Shown here: piece by piece, positions 1-10,424 of the stretch
Layout: the number at the start of each line of letters is the position of its first letter
How positions within the stretch are numbered: position 1 is the first letter of the stretch
Notes under the pieces: model-generated
Database searches by the model: none
Told to the model about the DNA's origin: nothing
What the model saw: only the letters and a program-made list of their open reading frames with translations
Made by a program: the position numbers and the translations under genes
Assembly (NCBI GenBank): GCA_018340375.1
Contig: JAFFJZ010000017.1
Location: 6,996,001-7,060,000, forward strand
Direction of reading: 5' to 3'
Source: Gonatopus flavifemur
Taxonomy: Eukaryota > Arthropoda > Insecta > Hymenoptera > Dryinidae
Length of the DNA stretch: 64,000 nt

Positions 1-337
1 TAAGCCATTGATATTGTAAGTTCTCTGGTGGAAATATAATGTACACTCGCGCAAAAAAGTGTCATTTTCACACTCAAGAAGCTCAAAATGACTCTCCACG
101 TACATTCGTTCACAATTTTGCAGCATTTCATGGCTTTTGTGACATTTCATTTTCTCCAGGGTTAGCTAGACACCACAACAACCACTTCATACGTCGTGTT
201 TATTCACAGTATATATTCAAATCTCACAAATTTGAAAATTCTCGAATAAAGTTATCTCTTAGAATAATGCGATCATCATATAGTCAACCGTGATTGCAAT
301 GACAAATTAATCGCACGTATCTTGTTCTATAGGATTT

Positions 338-476
338 GTTACAGGCTGTATGGGATTTTATCGTAAATGTCCTATAGAAAACATCACAGATATTCTAAAA
401 AAAAAATGCATATTTTTTCGAGAATCTCTGAAAACTTCTATAGGACGTTCATGATAAAATTGCATACAGCCTATGA
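338..476. repeat. Short inverted-repeat hairpin (MITE-like)
   Basis: A left arm beginning with CAGGCTGTATG is matched in reverse complement by CATACAGCCTATG at the right. Both arms also share TTTTATC(G/A)T(A/G)AA and CCTATAGAA. The loop is A-rich. No TSD could be fixed, so this is a hairpin repeat of unknown class. Confidence 0.55.
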
Positions 477-982
477 TGAATGCCACGTAACACAATACTT
501 TTTGTCATTAAATTATGATATAAAGAGGAGAATTAACGATTCAGAAACCCCATTCAAAGCGATAGGAAAAAATTATCGTTTCATATGGGACATTTTCATC
601 AGGGAGAGTTTTCAAGCGCGGGAAGGTTTATGCATGACGATAGTGATTGATGGCATTTATCATTGATTGGACATAAATTTCTATCGGAAAAAATGTGAAG
701 AAAGCCTCTTCCCTAACATTATCAATTTTCCAACATGTTTATGGCAGGTCAAAGTGTGACGATTGAAAGATTATAATCTTTCATAATAATAATTATTTAA
801 CATGCAGGCAAGGGAAATCGATAGCTTCAATTTGAGCGAATCATCAAAGTCTTTGTAATGTTTCCGTTTGAGTGAGATGAATCCTGAAGATTTTATTGCT
901 GAGAAAGAATTAAATAGGACGGTGATTATTACTAGTTCTTTTACGTTTTTGTAGTTCTCCAAGTTCCAGAAGACAACGCACA
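477..982. other. Unassigned AT-rich stretch
   Basis: I see no domain, splice pattern or repeat structure here. Open frames of up to 99 codons overlap this stretch but are compatible with chance in AT-rich DNA. Confidence 0.5.
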
Positions 983-984
983 TA

Positions 985-1277
985 CCCTGGTGAAAGGGAA
1001 GCGTGTCACAAAAAGTAACGGAAGCGTAAGAATGTCTCAGATGACTCTCCAATTACTCCTTACATACTTTCTATCCACTCTTTAATTACGCTTCCACGCG
1101 TAAAGGCTGATTTCTATGGAATGGGTGTTTTTTCCGATACGTTCCACATACTTCAAATATACGTTCGGACTGCTCTTAATGTCTCACTTTACGCTCGGTA
1201 TACGCTTAAATCCACGTTCCAAACACTTTATGATTACGTTTCTGACACTTTCTGATACACGCTTCCCTTCACCAGGG
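985..1277. mobile_element. MITE with TA duplication, TIR CCCTGGTGAA
   Basis: The element starts CCCTGGTGAAAGGGAAGCGT and ends with the reverse complement of CCCTGGTGAAGGGAAGCGTG. It is flanked by TA on both sides, the target-site pattern of Tc1/mariner-like elements. The interior repeats ACGTT and ACGCT words and has no coding potential. Its right-hand TA is also the left-hand TA of the next element, so the two abut at one target dinucleotide. Confidence 0.75.
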
Positions 1278-1339
1278 TAGGGCCGAAAATGCCAATTAGC
1301 ACGACAAAATTATAAGAAGTCATCAAATTTACTTGAAAC

Positions 1340-1870
1340 TTGATACTTGAGGGTTTTTTGGGTCGCTGATTACAAATCTGTGGTAAAAATTCCAAAATTC
1401 AAGATGGCGTATCCAATATGGCGGACAAAAAGCTGAAAAATCCATCGGATTTCCTTTAAACTTGGTACTCCCTGATTTTTTGGATCGCTGATTGTGGATT
1501 TGTTGTCAAAAAACCGGAATTCAAGATGGCGGACAAAAATTCGAAAATTCATCGGATTTTTTTCAAACTTTGTATCCAATGGTTTTTGGGGTTGCTGATG
1601 ATGAATTCGTTGTCAAAAAGGCGGAATTTGGAATGGCGGATGACAATTCGAAAATTCATCGAATTTTTCTCAAACTTGGTATCCAGTAGTTTTTGGGGTC
1701 ACTGATTATGAATTAGCTGTTGACATACCAAAATTCAAGATGGCGGATCTAAAATAGTGGACGGAAATTCAAAAACCCGGTTGGATTTTTTTCAAATTTG
1801 GTACCTCGGGGTTCTTAGAGCCGCTGGTTCCGAATTTGTTGCCAAAATCTTCGAATTTGAAATAATGGAT
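1340..1870 (+). repeat. Degenerate tandem units with GATGGCGGA core
   Basis: Roughly four to five units of about 115-120 bp repeat the order: GGGTCGCTGAT, an ATTTGTTGTCAAAAA-like stretch, TTCAAGATGGCGGA, CATCGGATTTTTTTCAAA, then CTTGGTAT. The units have diverged by substitutions and indels. The same words recur near 24.1-24.6 kb, so this is a dispersed family rather than a local expansion only. Confidence 0.65.
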
Positions 1871-2078
1871 TAAGTATGGCGATTGAAATTTAGTAAGTTG
1901 AAGAAAATCGTCATTTAAATCATTTTCGGAAACATGAAGTACACTGAGCGTTAGGTTTGGAGAAAATTCGACGATTATTCTGATTTTTGTCCGCTACATT
2001 GGATCCGCCGATTCAGATTGCAAGATTTTGACAATGAATTCATAATCAGTGGCCGCAGAAACTTCTGAGTACGGAGTT

Positions 2079-2363
2079 CCCAGTTAACACACGAAGAATT
2101 CTTTTTCAAGAGCAAGAATAGAACCTTCAAGAACTCTTTTCGAACTAATGAATTCATATACAGCTCTGGAGGAGTTCAATCTGTCGGACATTAACAAGTT
2201 CTTCGAGAGTACTAAAACAATACTCCCGATATTCTCAAAGAACTTGTTAATGTCCGACAGATTGAACTCCTCCAGAGCTCTATATGAATTCAATAGTTCG
2301 AAAAGAGTTCTTGAAGAGTTCTATTCTTACTCTTGAAAAAGAATTCTTCGTGTGTTATCTGGG
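2079..2363. mobile_element. Near-perfect 285 bp palindrome (nested MITE)
   Basis: The terminal inverted repeats CCCAGTTAACACACGAAGAA and CCCAGATAACACACGAAGAA head arms of about 135 bp each, leaving almost no loop around 2213. The arms remain highly similar, including GGAGTTCAATCTGTCGGACA on both sides. The palindrome therefore looks younger than the surrounding 1280-3100 element, into which it appears to have inserted. Both strands show similar short open frames purely because the arms mirror each other. Confidence 0.8.
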
Positions 2364-3229
2364 TTTGAAGGAAAACCGATGAATTCCTGATTCCAGTCCG
2401 CCATATTAGATCCGTCAATTTGATTTTGATAATTTCGACAACGGATTCGTAATAAGCGACCCCGAAAACTCCATAGTACCAGGTCCCAAGCGAATTTGAC
2501 AACTCATTATAATTCTGTCAAACTTTTCGTGATTGCCGCGATGCGGTCTGAGAGACACTTCCTTTACAAAAAATTGGCAGAATTCCTTAGGGGGAAACAT
2601 GAGGAGCTGGTTTTTGTTCCATTTTGTAGATAAGACTTCCATCTATGAGCTCTGATAAGTAAAATGAGGGAACCAAGTGGAACTTTCAACTGTTTTCTCA
2701 GAAACCAAGCAAATTTTCAAATGCGGATGTATAAAAATCACATGCAATCATTGCTCTGCCGTTATATGCTATTCAATGAAATAATATTCCACGAATTTTT
2801 AGTATATTCTATATATTTCCAGTAATAGATTCGACTTTTGAAAAATTCAATCGGTTCGCTTTTTTAGACAGAACGGCTCTTTGAACATTTGCGTCATTCT
2901 GCTGTCTCTCAGCCATGCGAATGATACTTCGACGAAAGGTACTTTTGAACTGGTACACAAGGGTAGGGGGGAGAGATCAGACCTTCTTATATGTGAAATC
3001 AGACACTTGTAACATCATGTTACTCATCCCAAAGGTCAAATATCTCAAACGACAAACTTGATTTCTTGAATTTTGTCGTGCTAATTGGCGTTTTCGGCCC
3101 TATGTGCAACGTGACAATGATCTGTATAGAATCTCTCTCAAAAATACAGTATAAAAAAGATAGATCATTCTGATAAAATTATCACTGCAAATTGCTCTCA
3201 AACCTCACGCATTGACTTCAGACATGACC

Positions 3230-3800
3230 CTAGTAGGAAGCCCATTAATGGAAATACAGCCGATAATCAACCGATATATGGCGGATGTTAAATAGCCAGC
3301 AACTGATTTCCAGTGCTGGGCTCAACATGGCCCAATACTGGGTAATAAGGCGGAAAAGAAAAATGAAGATACAACATTGTTATCTTGAATAAAATTAGGA
3401 TCAATTTGTCTTGAATTAATTTGAGCGCACATGACAACTTTCAGAGAACAGTTCTTATGTTTAGTTGAATGAATCTGATTACCCAATAAACATAACCGTT
3501 TCTAAAATTGTGGCATAAGATATCTGTTGTGTATCTATTGGATATCTTTCAGGCCGTCTAAATCAGCCATTAATGGTGGCTACCAACGTGCGATTGATAA
3601 TATAATATTTGTGAACCAGTGATGTGCCATTACTGGGCCGATAATTAATTTTTTAATGGCCTATCATTGGTTGCCATGACTGGGCCCAAGTTATCATCCA
3701 GCGGTCAACCATTGATGGGCCATTGATGGCTGCCAATGTTCGGCCGTTTCATTGCAGTAATGGCCTAGTGATGGGCCATTATTAGGCCGTCCGTAAAACC
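3230..3800. repeat. GGGCC / TAATGGCC word-rich repeat block
   Basis: The words TGATGGGCCATT, TAATGGCC and ACTGGGCC recur many times in both orientations, especially 3555-3790, with a plainer stretch at 3370-3540. This resembles other word-saturated MITEs in the window, but I could not define the termini or a TSD. Confidence 0.4.
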
Positions 3801-3927
3801 CTGTATGGGGAACACAATTTTTTTCTCCATAGAATTTTGATTCAGCCAACGAATTAAAAACTGACTCATTGAATCTTGGAACAATTTTACTCAATCAGAA
3901 CTTCCATTCTGACAGTGGTGCATTTCT

Positions 3928-4161
3928 TTGTCTCAGTTCGAAATTCAAAGTGGCGATTCTAATTCTAACGCTATCAATCACCTGGATGAAGCTGAAGAAT
4001 TCTCATCAGAATCTATCAACAGCGAGACAAGTTTTAGAAACGGCCAGAAACGAAGCTTAACAGAAAAAAACTGCATCAGGAACCTGAAAAAACATTGTGT
4101 CCCAGAACAGCCTGCCACTATATGTTCATCAGCTGCGTTTCCTTATCGTTCCTTTTTTTAA
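3928..4161 (+). pseudogene. Possible upstream exon of the transposon accessory protein
   Basis: A 77-codon open frame is rich in Ser, Asn and Glu (SNSNAINHLDEAEEFSSESI) with a later Lys/Arg/Ser-rich part. It lies about 230 bp before the acceptor-like AG at 4386 that opens the better-supported exon. Ser-rich N termini are common in this kind of transposon protein. No motif identifies it and no clear donor site was found. The assignment rests on position only, and chance remains likely. Confidence 0.22.
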
Positions 4162-4386
4162 ATGATCATACTGTTTCAAAGCAAGTGAGAAAGCAAATTC
4201 CCTCACATGTCCGCGTCATGTAAAATTTTTTATTGATCGAATTGGAGGAAAGAAAAAAGTTATATTGACCTAGAATAAGTATCATAATGTGGATATTTTT
4301 GAGACATAGTAGGTGATAAGAGTCATAACGTAGTAAGATATCAAATTTTATTTAAAAATACGGGCTCAATTAATTTTTGACTGCAG

Positions 4387-4997
4387 GCTATTTTGACTCT
4401 GCTCAAAGAGGATCTCGATGGAAAGCGTGCCCTCCTCAAATACCAAAATAATGAATTCGATGATAAAGATCGTAGTATAGTGGTTTCGATTATTGTTCGT
4501 CGCAGTGATCCGCGAGCTGTAGCCAGGCCATACTGTTATTTGCAAAAGATTAGCAACATTTTAATAGAAATATTTACCAACGAGGATCGTGACATTTATT
4601 TTATTGACCGCGTATCTGATGCACACAATGCTAAGGGAAAATTGCCAGATAAATGGCGTAATACAGTCTACAAGTCAGTCATTTCACATGATTTCCTCGA
4701 CTGGGAAAGAAATAAAATTCACTCATCCAAGTACTGTTCCTTCACAGAAACTTCCCGAAACAATTGAAATCTTCTAAATGTCCTGATGAGAAACAAATAT
4801 TAGGAAATACGTTGGCTGGAAATTCCGTTCTCGTTGGTCACATTACACGTCTTCGACGAGAAGCTGATTCATTTGAGGAAGTCAAACCGCATTGGAACGC
4901 TACGCTTAGCTATCGGCAAGAAGAATGGCCTTCTCAGGATTTGAATGAAATATTGACAGAATGGCCACTTTTGAAATTTCATCTTGCACCAAAGTTG
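4387..4997 (+). pseudogene. Transposon accessory protein, exon A (frameshifted)
   Basis: The exon follows TTTGACTGCAG and reads AILTLLKEDLDGKRALLKYQ, then GKLPDKWRNTVYKSVISHD. It continues in a different frame from about 4764 with KQILGNTLAGNSVLVGHITR and SQDLNEILTEWPLLKFHLAP. From memory, this pattern (an LP-K-Y/W-RN block, then a W-x-W-K-x-T/R region and I---WP-L) matches a widespread uncharacterised arthropod transposon protein that sits beside a C2H2-finger transposase. A one-base frameshift near 4700-4764 breaks it. The exon ends at AAGTTG before GTAAGC (4998), and the sense continues in phase at 6847. Its biochemical role is unknown; I infer an accessory protein of the DNA transposon whose transposase lies at 7660-9844. 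Confidence 0.5.
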
Positions 4998-5214
4998 GTA
5001 AGCCAAGAAAAATAACTTTCGTACAGACCCAGATAGCATGGTAAAGTTGCCCACTAGTTTTGCGTACAATTTGCGTGCGGGAGCTTATCCGTATGTGTTG
5101 TTTTGTGAGCGTACAAGCATATTGCGCGCAAATCTTCATCCCTTTGCGTCATAGTAAATTTCCGGTTGTCTTGCAAATATAAGTAATTCACAATCGGAAT
5201 AGTAATCCATGTGG

Positions 5215-5700
5215 ACATTGAAACCTGGCCCGATACTGGTGAAGTACCGTTCCCTGAATTACCAGCACTGGCGAATACAAACAACATTCAGGGCCAGTTG
5301 ATTTTACAGCACTGACCCGGAGTCGAAGCGGTAACCACACTGTTAAAAATTTCTACATGACGCTTCAATCACATGTGATGGAAGTAATTTCCACTCACGT
5401 GATTGAGAAAGTTCTCAAAATTTCAATTACATATGAATGAGAATTCAGTTACCAAACTATATTATTATCGGTGATATAATATAGCAAAAATTGAAAATTC
5501 AATTGAACGTGATTCAATTCTTAAGTCAATCACCAAGGATTGGAAATTTGATTTACAAGTGTGCTTAAAAAATGATTGGAATTTCAAGAAATTCCGGACA
5601 GTGCACGTTCTACATAAGACCCATTAAACATACAGCACTACCGCTGGTACTGGGAATATTTGTGGGTCTGTATTTCCATAACCACGGCATTTTCAATGGC
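5215..5700 (+). repeat. Dispersed repeat copy A, split by a MITE
   Basis: Copy A carries AGTACCGTTCCCTGAATTAC, GCACTGACCCGGAGTCGAA and, beyond an inserted MITE at 5336-5563, ACATAAGACCC through GGGTCTGTATT. The same order without interruption occurs at 5985-6185, which serves as the unoccupied paralogue. Confidence 0.55.
5336..5563. mobile_element. Small MITE with CACACTGTTAAAAA termini
   Basis: It begins CACACTGTTAAAAATTTC and ends with the reverse complement of CACACTTGTAAATC. The inside is dominated by CAATCACGTGATTG-like palindromic words (CACATGTGAT, CACGTGATTGA, CAATTACATATG). It interrupts the repeat whose intact counterpart is at 5985-6185. There is no coding potential. Confidence 0.55.
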
Positions 5701-5984
5701 TCGGATGTGCTGACTGATCTGGTCCAGGAATCACTTCCCCAAGAGGACAAGATGGCCGCCAAACGTTCAATAGACATTGGGAGCGTTCGATGAACGTACG
5801 GACATTTCTACGTTCAAAGAACATTCAACAAATGTAAGTGAACGTTCCACGAACGTTCGGAGATCTTGGTTCTCTTGGGGTTGATTACCAAATGGGCATC
5901 AGATTAGATAATGGGCCAGACGCTACAATAAGGGAAGGATCAAATAATTGTTCTTATGATTCAAAAGATAGTTAATAAGCTGAC

Positions 5985-6185
5985 CCCATTCTGACGTAGT
6001 ACCGTTGTCAGACTAACCAGCGCTAGCAAGTACAAACAACTTGTTCAGGATCGATTGATTTGACAGTACTGACCCGGAGTCGAAATGATAACAACGTTTC
6101 ACATAAGGCCCAGTACTAGAGATACAATACTGCCCTTACTGGCAATATCTATGAGTCTGTATCGCTAAAACTGTGGTCGTTTTTA
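5985..6185 (+). repeat. Dispersed repeat copy B (uninterrupted)
   Basis: This copy shows GTACCGTTGTCAGACTAACC, GTACTGACCCGGAGTCGAAA, ACATAAGGCCCAGTACTAGA and GAGTCTGTATCGCTAAAAC in direct order. It matches 5215-5335 plus 5590-5690. It marks an older dispersed repeat in which the 5336-5563 element later inserted elsewhere. Confidence 0.55.
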
Positions 6186-6552
6186 TCCCCTTCCATGCGG
6201 TGCCCAAAGGTTAAGCATATCGTTGCAAATAGGAAATTCGGATGAATTGAGTTACTCGAGTCAAAGATCAGTCAAGATATTTATTGTTTGTCAATGTATA
6301 TCAACTGTTGGTTAAATACTGACATGACTTAGGCTCATCAGATCGGCGACTTGGGTTTGCCAGAGTTGATTTAGTATCGCAATGAATTAGGCCATTTTCG
6401 AGATCCAGTATTGTTTGATTTAACTCAGGCAAATGATACGAATTGAACGATAGTGATCGTACAGTAACTGCTTAATTGTTTTCGCCACATTTTGGAAAAT
6501 AAATCCCCGCCAGTGCTGAACCGTTGTTCGCTTCCGTTACTTTCCACATGGG

Positions 6553-6743
6553 TTGCCACTGGTGAAAATCGAATGTCAGATTATGTCAGATTTAGTGTAA
6601 TCTGACATAATATGACATATTGTTCCAAAAACCGGTCAGTTTTCGTCAAAATCTGACGAATTCTGACAAAAATAGGCCATATGTCATAATCTGACCGGTT
6701 TTTGGAACAAATGTCAGAATCTGACATCCGATTTCCACCAGGG
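6553..6743. mobile_element. MITE with CACTGGTGAAAATCG / CCCTGGTGGAAATCG ends
   Basis: Inverted ends CACTGGTGAAAATCGAATGT and CCCTGGTGGAAATCGGATGT enclose many copies of GTCAGATT and TCTGACA. TA follows the right end. The outermost CCCTGGTG is shared with the element at 985-1277, so the two could be served by one transposase family even though their interiors differ. Confidence 0.65.
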
Positions 6744-6846
6744 TAGCAAGTAATCCAAAAAAACAACTCTATATAGAAATTTTGTTTGCTGCATAGTACG
6801 TACCAAAATTTTTTGCATCACTGAAATACTTTGTGGTCATTTACAG

Positions 6847-7514
6847 TTGTCACTTGACTTCGATGAACTATACCCGAACAAAGATTTGCGAATAGAAACT
6901 CAATGGATTCCTGAATTCGCAAAATTATATGCATTGAAAAAAAAAACATCTCGACCGCAGCAGGAAAAGATCTTCGCAGGACCTTAGAGATTTCAGCAAA
7001 CGACGCCAACCCTAATAGCGATTTACTCAGAATTCTTCTACTTCAGCATTTGATTGTGAGCAAAGCTACATTGAAGACCGAAACCGGAACAGCCAAGGCA
7101 TCGATTGCTGATGTACTGAAAGGTATAATTATTGTCTGCAAATCGATAAACGACGTGAAAGAAGCGCTTGAAGACAGGCAAAGAACCTACGCTTCGTTCG
7201 GTTATCGACAATCATTTCCTTGCATTGTTGCCATTTGTCCAACTCAAATACCAGATTATGAGCAATTGTTTGTTTATATTAATGAACACGTATGGACTTT
7301 TACATCGCTCATTGATGTCCTTTCGTTTGTGATGGAAGTATTCATCATATTGCGAATAGATTATCCCGTCGCATGTCAGCACGTGTTTTTGTTTCTGCAA
7401 CAATTTATTTTTGACATTTTTCGCCCGGCTCTTGACAAAAAAATTCCGATTCTGACACGTTTGTTCACTGATTTTAAAACGATTGAGAGGAAAAGTAAAG
7501 AAACCACTCACTAA
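6847..7514 (+). pseudogene. Transposon accessory protein, exon B (frameshifted)
   Basis: The frame opens after TTTACAG with LSLDFDELYPNKDLRIETQW and IPEFAKLYALKKK. It shifts at a run of ten A near 6940 and continues as TAAGKDLRRTLEISANDANP, then LLRILLLQHLIVSKATLKTE, GTAKASIADVLKGIIIVCKS and CPTQIPDYEQLFVYINEHVW, ending with TAA at 7512-7514. This is the C-terminal half of the protein begun at 4387. The region from TAKASIADV to the end corresponds, from memory, to the most conserved part of the family. The A-run frameshift makes this copy non-functional unless the run is a sequencing error. It sits 145 bp upstream of the transposase frame on the same strand, as expected for two genes of one element. 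Confidence 0.55.
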
Positions 7515-7659
7515 TATTGGTTATCGATAGTAGTTTATGAGTGATTTCAACAAAACAATTTTTTGAAGTACACTAAAAGTTTTCTGGGATATTATTTTCA
7601 AAGGTTGCGAATTTTGTTCAAGTTTTTAATTTCAGATAAGTTTCAATTTCCATGTAAAA

Positions 7660-9844
7660 ATGAAAATACCTTGCGCTTTTTGTGATTTTGCCGACTTTGA
7701 AGTTGATGTTCTAATTAAACACTACAAAGCGATGCATAATTTATGCGAAACAAGTTCTTATAAATGTGTACCATGCAGTTGCACGCTTACAAGTGAGATA
7801 ACGTTCAAAGCACATTGTTTAAACAGTCTGTCGCATAAGAAACGGGACCAAAACTTTGTCAATAAGCGAGAATGTGATAAGATGAATGAACTCAGTGGAT
7901 CCGAAATAATGGAGGTTGATTATGTGGCGGACAATTAGGTTGAAGCAGGAGCGAGCAATACCGTACGAAGTGTAAAGAATACTCCTGAATCAAAAATACT
8001 TCATAATACTTCAGCGTATTCTTTGGAAGATTTTTCACTTGAACTGTCGAAATCTGTCAATTCTTTTATTCTGAATCTCAGAAAAATGAATGGTATTCCG
8101 AACTCCGCAATTTCTTCGGTCATTAACGAGTTCGATTCCTTTCTGAAGGATGAGCTTATGCGATTATTGAACAAAGCTGTACTCTCTGAGACGAATTTGA
8201 GTGAATACGAACAAGATAATGTCAACAAGTATTTTTCCTATGCCACCTCCGCATTCCAAAACGTAAAAACTATGTACCTTCAAAAGAAACTTTGGTTTTC
8301 TTCTTCTTCATACATTCCCCCTCAAAACTCAATCACGCATGATGAAAGTAGGCTTCCAGTAGATTCTCCCACAGGTCAATTCGTTCCTATATCTTGTGTA
8401 ATTAAAAAGTTCTTGGAAGTATCAGATAATTTACAAAGAATGAAAAATTTCCTTTCAGATCTTGAAAATGATGATCCTCGTATCATACGACACTTTTGTC
8501 AGGGTTCTTTGTGGAGTGAGATCAAAGATCGATTTCCCAATAAATCTGTATTTCCCCTCTTCCTTTATTTTGATGAGTTCACGGTGGGAAATACTGTTGG
8601 TCGTCACAGCTCAGCAACAAAAATTGATGCCATTTACTATTCGCTTCCAGCTTATCCTGAATCTTCGACGAGACTTGATAATATTTTTGTAGCTGAATTA
8701 TTCCTAGCAAGCGAAAGAGAGAAGTTCGATCTTGATGAACTGTTATCACAGCTCCTGGAAGATTTATCTAAAATAGAAGAAGAAGGTGTAGAAGTATAAA
8801 CCCAAGGAAAAAGCGAAGTCGTATTTTTCGCGTTGTCACTCATCCTCGGCGACAATTTAGGGGTACACAGCTTACTTGGACTTGTAGAAGGATTCAATGC
8901 ACGACGACCTTGTAGATTCTGCAGAATGTCTATCGATTGCATACGGGCAAATCCACCTTTGGACATTTCTCAACAGCGCTCAGTAGAGAATTATGAAACC
9001 GAAATAGCAATGCATGATACTTCGACTACAAGGATTATTAGACGATGTGTTTTCAATAAGTTTCCATTCTTCCCAAAACAAAGCGTGTGACATGGCGTGT
9101 ATTATGCATGACATGGATCTAGGCTTTTTGAGAAATGATATGGCGCTTATAATTCGATACATCACGGATGTGAAAAAAATGACACTGCAAGATATCAATT
9201 CACGCATACAAAATTTCGAGTTCGGAATTGATCGTGGAGATAAGCCCCCAAAAATTACAAACGCGCATATGCAAAACGGTTGTATTATATTTTATGCATC
9301 TGAAATGATAAACCTTGTTCAGTATTTTGCATTTATTTTTGGGGATCTTGATTTCAGGGGTTCGAAACTGTGGGATATGATTATAACCTTACGAGGAATA
9401 ACCGATATTTTACATTGTCATTCTTTGCAACGTGGGGGAGAAAGAATTTTGGATTCACTTATAAAAAACTACTTCCGTTTACGCTCTGAATTATTCCCCG
9501 TAGAACCAACAAAACCAAAACACCATTTTTTCCGTCATTATGCCGAGTTGATTCCAAGTATTGGTCCATTAGCTCATGTATCTTGTATGCGCTTTGAGGC
9601 CAAACACCAACAAATTCTTGTTTCTGTACGTAGTAATAAAAATCGAAAGAACATACCACTTTCTGCGATTCAGAATCATCAGTTACGTTTGGCTTGCACT
9701 GTTAGAAAAATCTGTTTGAAATTTAATATAAAAAGTTTGGAAGCAATTAACACACACAATTGTGTATCAATTTTCAAACATTTTTGTATCCCAAAAATAA
9801 TAGACAGAATTTTGAAATTCAAGCCACAACATTATAAAAATTGA
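7660..9844 (+). pseudogene. C2H2-finger transposase relic, CACTA/EnSpm-like
   Basis: The frame starts at ATG 7660 with two C2H2-like fingers: C-x2-C-x12-H-x4-H from CAFCDF, then C-x2-C-x12-H-x6-H from CVPC. An in-frame TAG follows at 7936-7938. The frame resumes with a central block (PRIIRHFCQGSLWSEI, FPLFLYFDEFTVGNTVGRHS, then IDAIYYSLPAYPES and NIFVAELF). TAA at 8797-8799 interrupts it before LILGDNLGVHSLLGLVEGFN, CRFCRMS and VENYETEI. Near 9060 one extra base shifts the frame, and the C-terminal part reads CDMACIMHDMDLGF, KPPKI, FYASEMINLVQYFAFIFGDL and KPKHHFFRHYAELIPSIGPL with MRFEAKHQ. I recall this order from a very common arthropod transposon protein; the KPKHH--HY--GPL--R-EAKH block resembles the DUF4218-like part of CACTA elements. 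The superfamily name is inference. Two nonsense codons and one frameshift make it a fossil, yet most of about 725 codons remain readable, so the decay is moderate. Confidence 0.72.
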
Positions 9845-10137
9845 TGTAAAAAAATGCATGAATTTTCAACACTATATGACTTAATTTCCAAAATTCCTTC
9901 CAAATGTTTCACTATGTTATGGTGTGAAATTAATACAAAAAATGATGTAAAGATGTGAAATTACAATAATACATCAACAATGATTATTAAGTAAAATATT
10001 TATGCTTTGGCCCAAAATGTCTTTAAAAATAAAAAACTGAATTTTAATCAAAAATCATGTTTCGGAGGAGAACACTTGCAGATTGTCGACCACGTTGTTC
10101 ACTACGTTCTCATGTCATGGAGAGAAAATTGGAAACC

Positions 10138-10222
10138 TCGAAAAGAATCGAACCACCTAAACCAATCCCTACCTAATGTTGCGCGATCTACTATCCTAAC
10201 GCCCTAACGACCTAAGCTAAAC
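10138..10222 (-). mobile_element. tRNA-derived SINE-like head
   Basis: Read on the minus strand, it has a box A-like TTTAGCTTAGGTCGTTAG and about 55 bp later a good box B, GGTTCGATTC. The stretch between lacks convincing tRNA stems, so it looks like a SINE or tRNA fossil rather than a working tRNA. No tail or TSD was identified. Confidence 0.45.
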
Positions 10223-10424
10223 CGGTACCTACGTGGTTTATTAGAAAAGATCAATGTAAATGACGTGGATATCTGATTCAATCCATCGGTTGAGTATAAT
10301 AATCTATTAACTTATGTGAAAACTGCAATTCGGTTGACAGATGTGAGGTTAAGTTTATGTGATAAAAAACAATGAATGAATTATTTTTGTGAAATGTGTG
10401 GTCATTATTGTTTAATTATTATGT

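Larger units (their letters stand above)
1280..3100. mobile_element. 1.8 kb non-autonomous TIR element, TA-flanked
   Basis: The ends are GGGCCGAAAATGCCAATTAG and the reverse complement of GGGCCGAAAACGCCAATTAG. The terminal identity extends through GCACGACAAAATT, about 33 bp in all, and TA flanks both ends. The inner left side holds degenerate ~115-120 bp units containing CAAGATGGCGGA. One unit lies in opposite orientation near 2370-2500, so the element is partly palindromic. No transposase is visible. A TA target suggests the Tc1/mariner group, but that is inference from the TSD only. Confidence 0.75.
4998..6846 (+). other. Putative intron of the accessory gene, loaded with MITEs
   Basis: GTAAGC at 4998 and TTTACAG ending at 6846 bracket this stretch, and joining the flanks gives HLAPKL followed by LSLDFDELYPNKD in a single phase. 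The intron contains two copies of a ~200 bp repeat and two inverted-repeat elements listed separately. Its 1.85 kb length is largely explained by those insertions. Confidence 0.45.
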
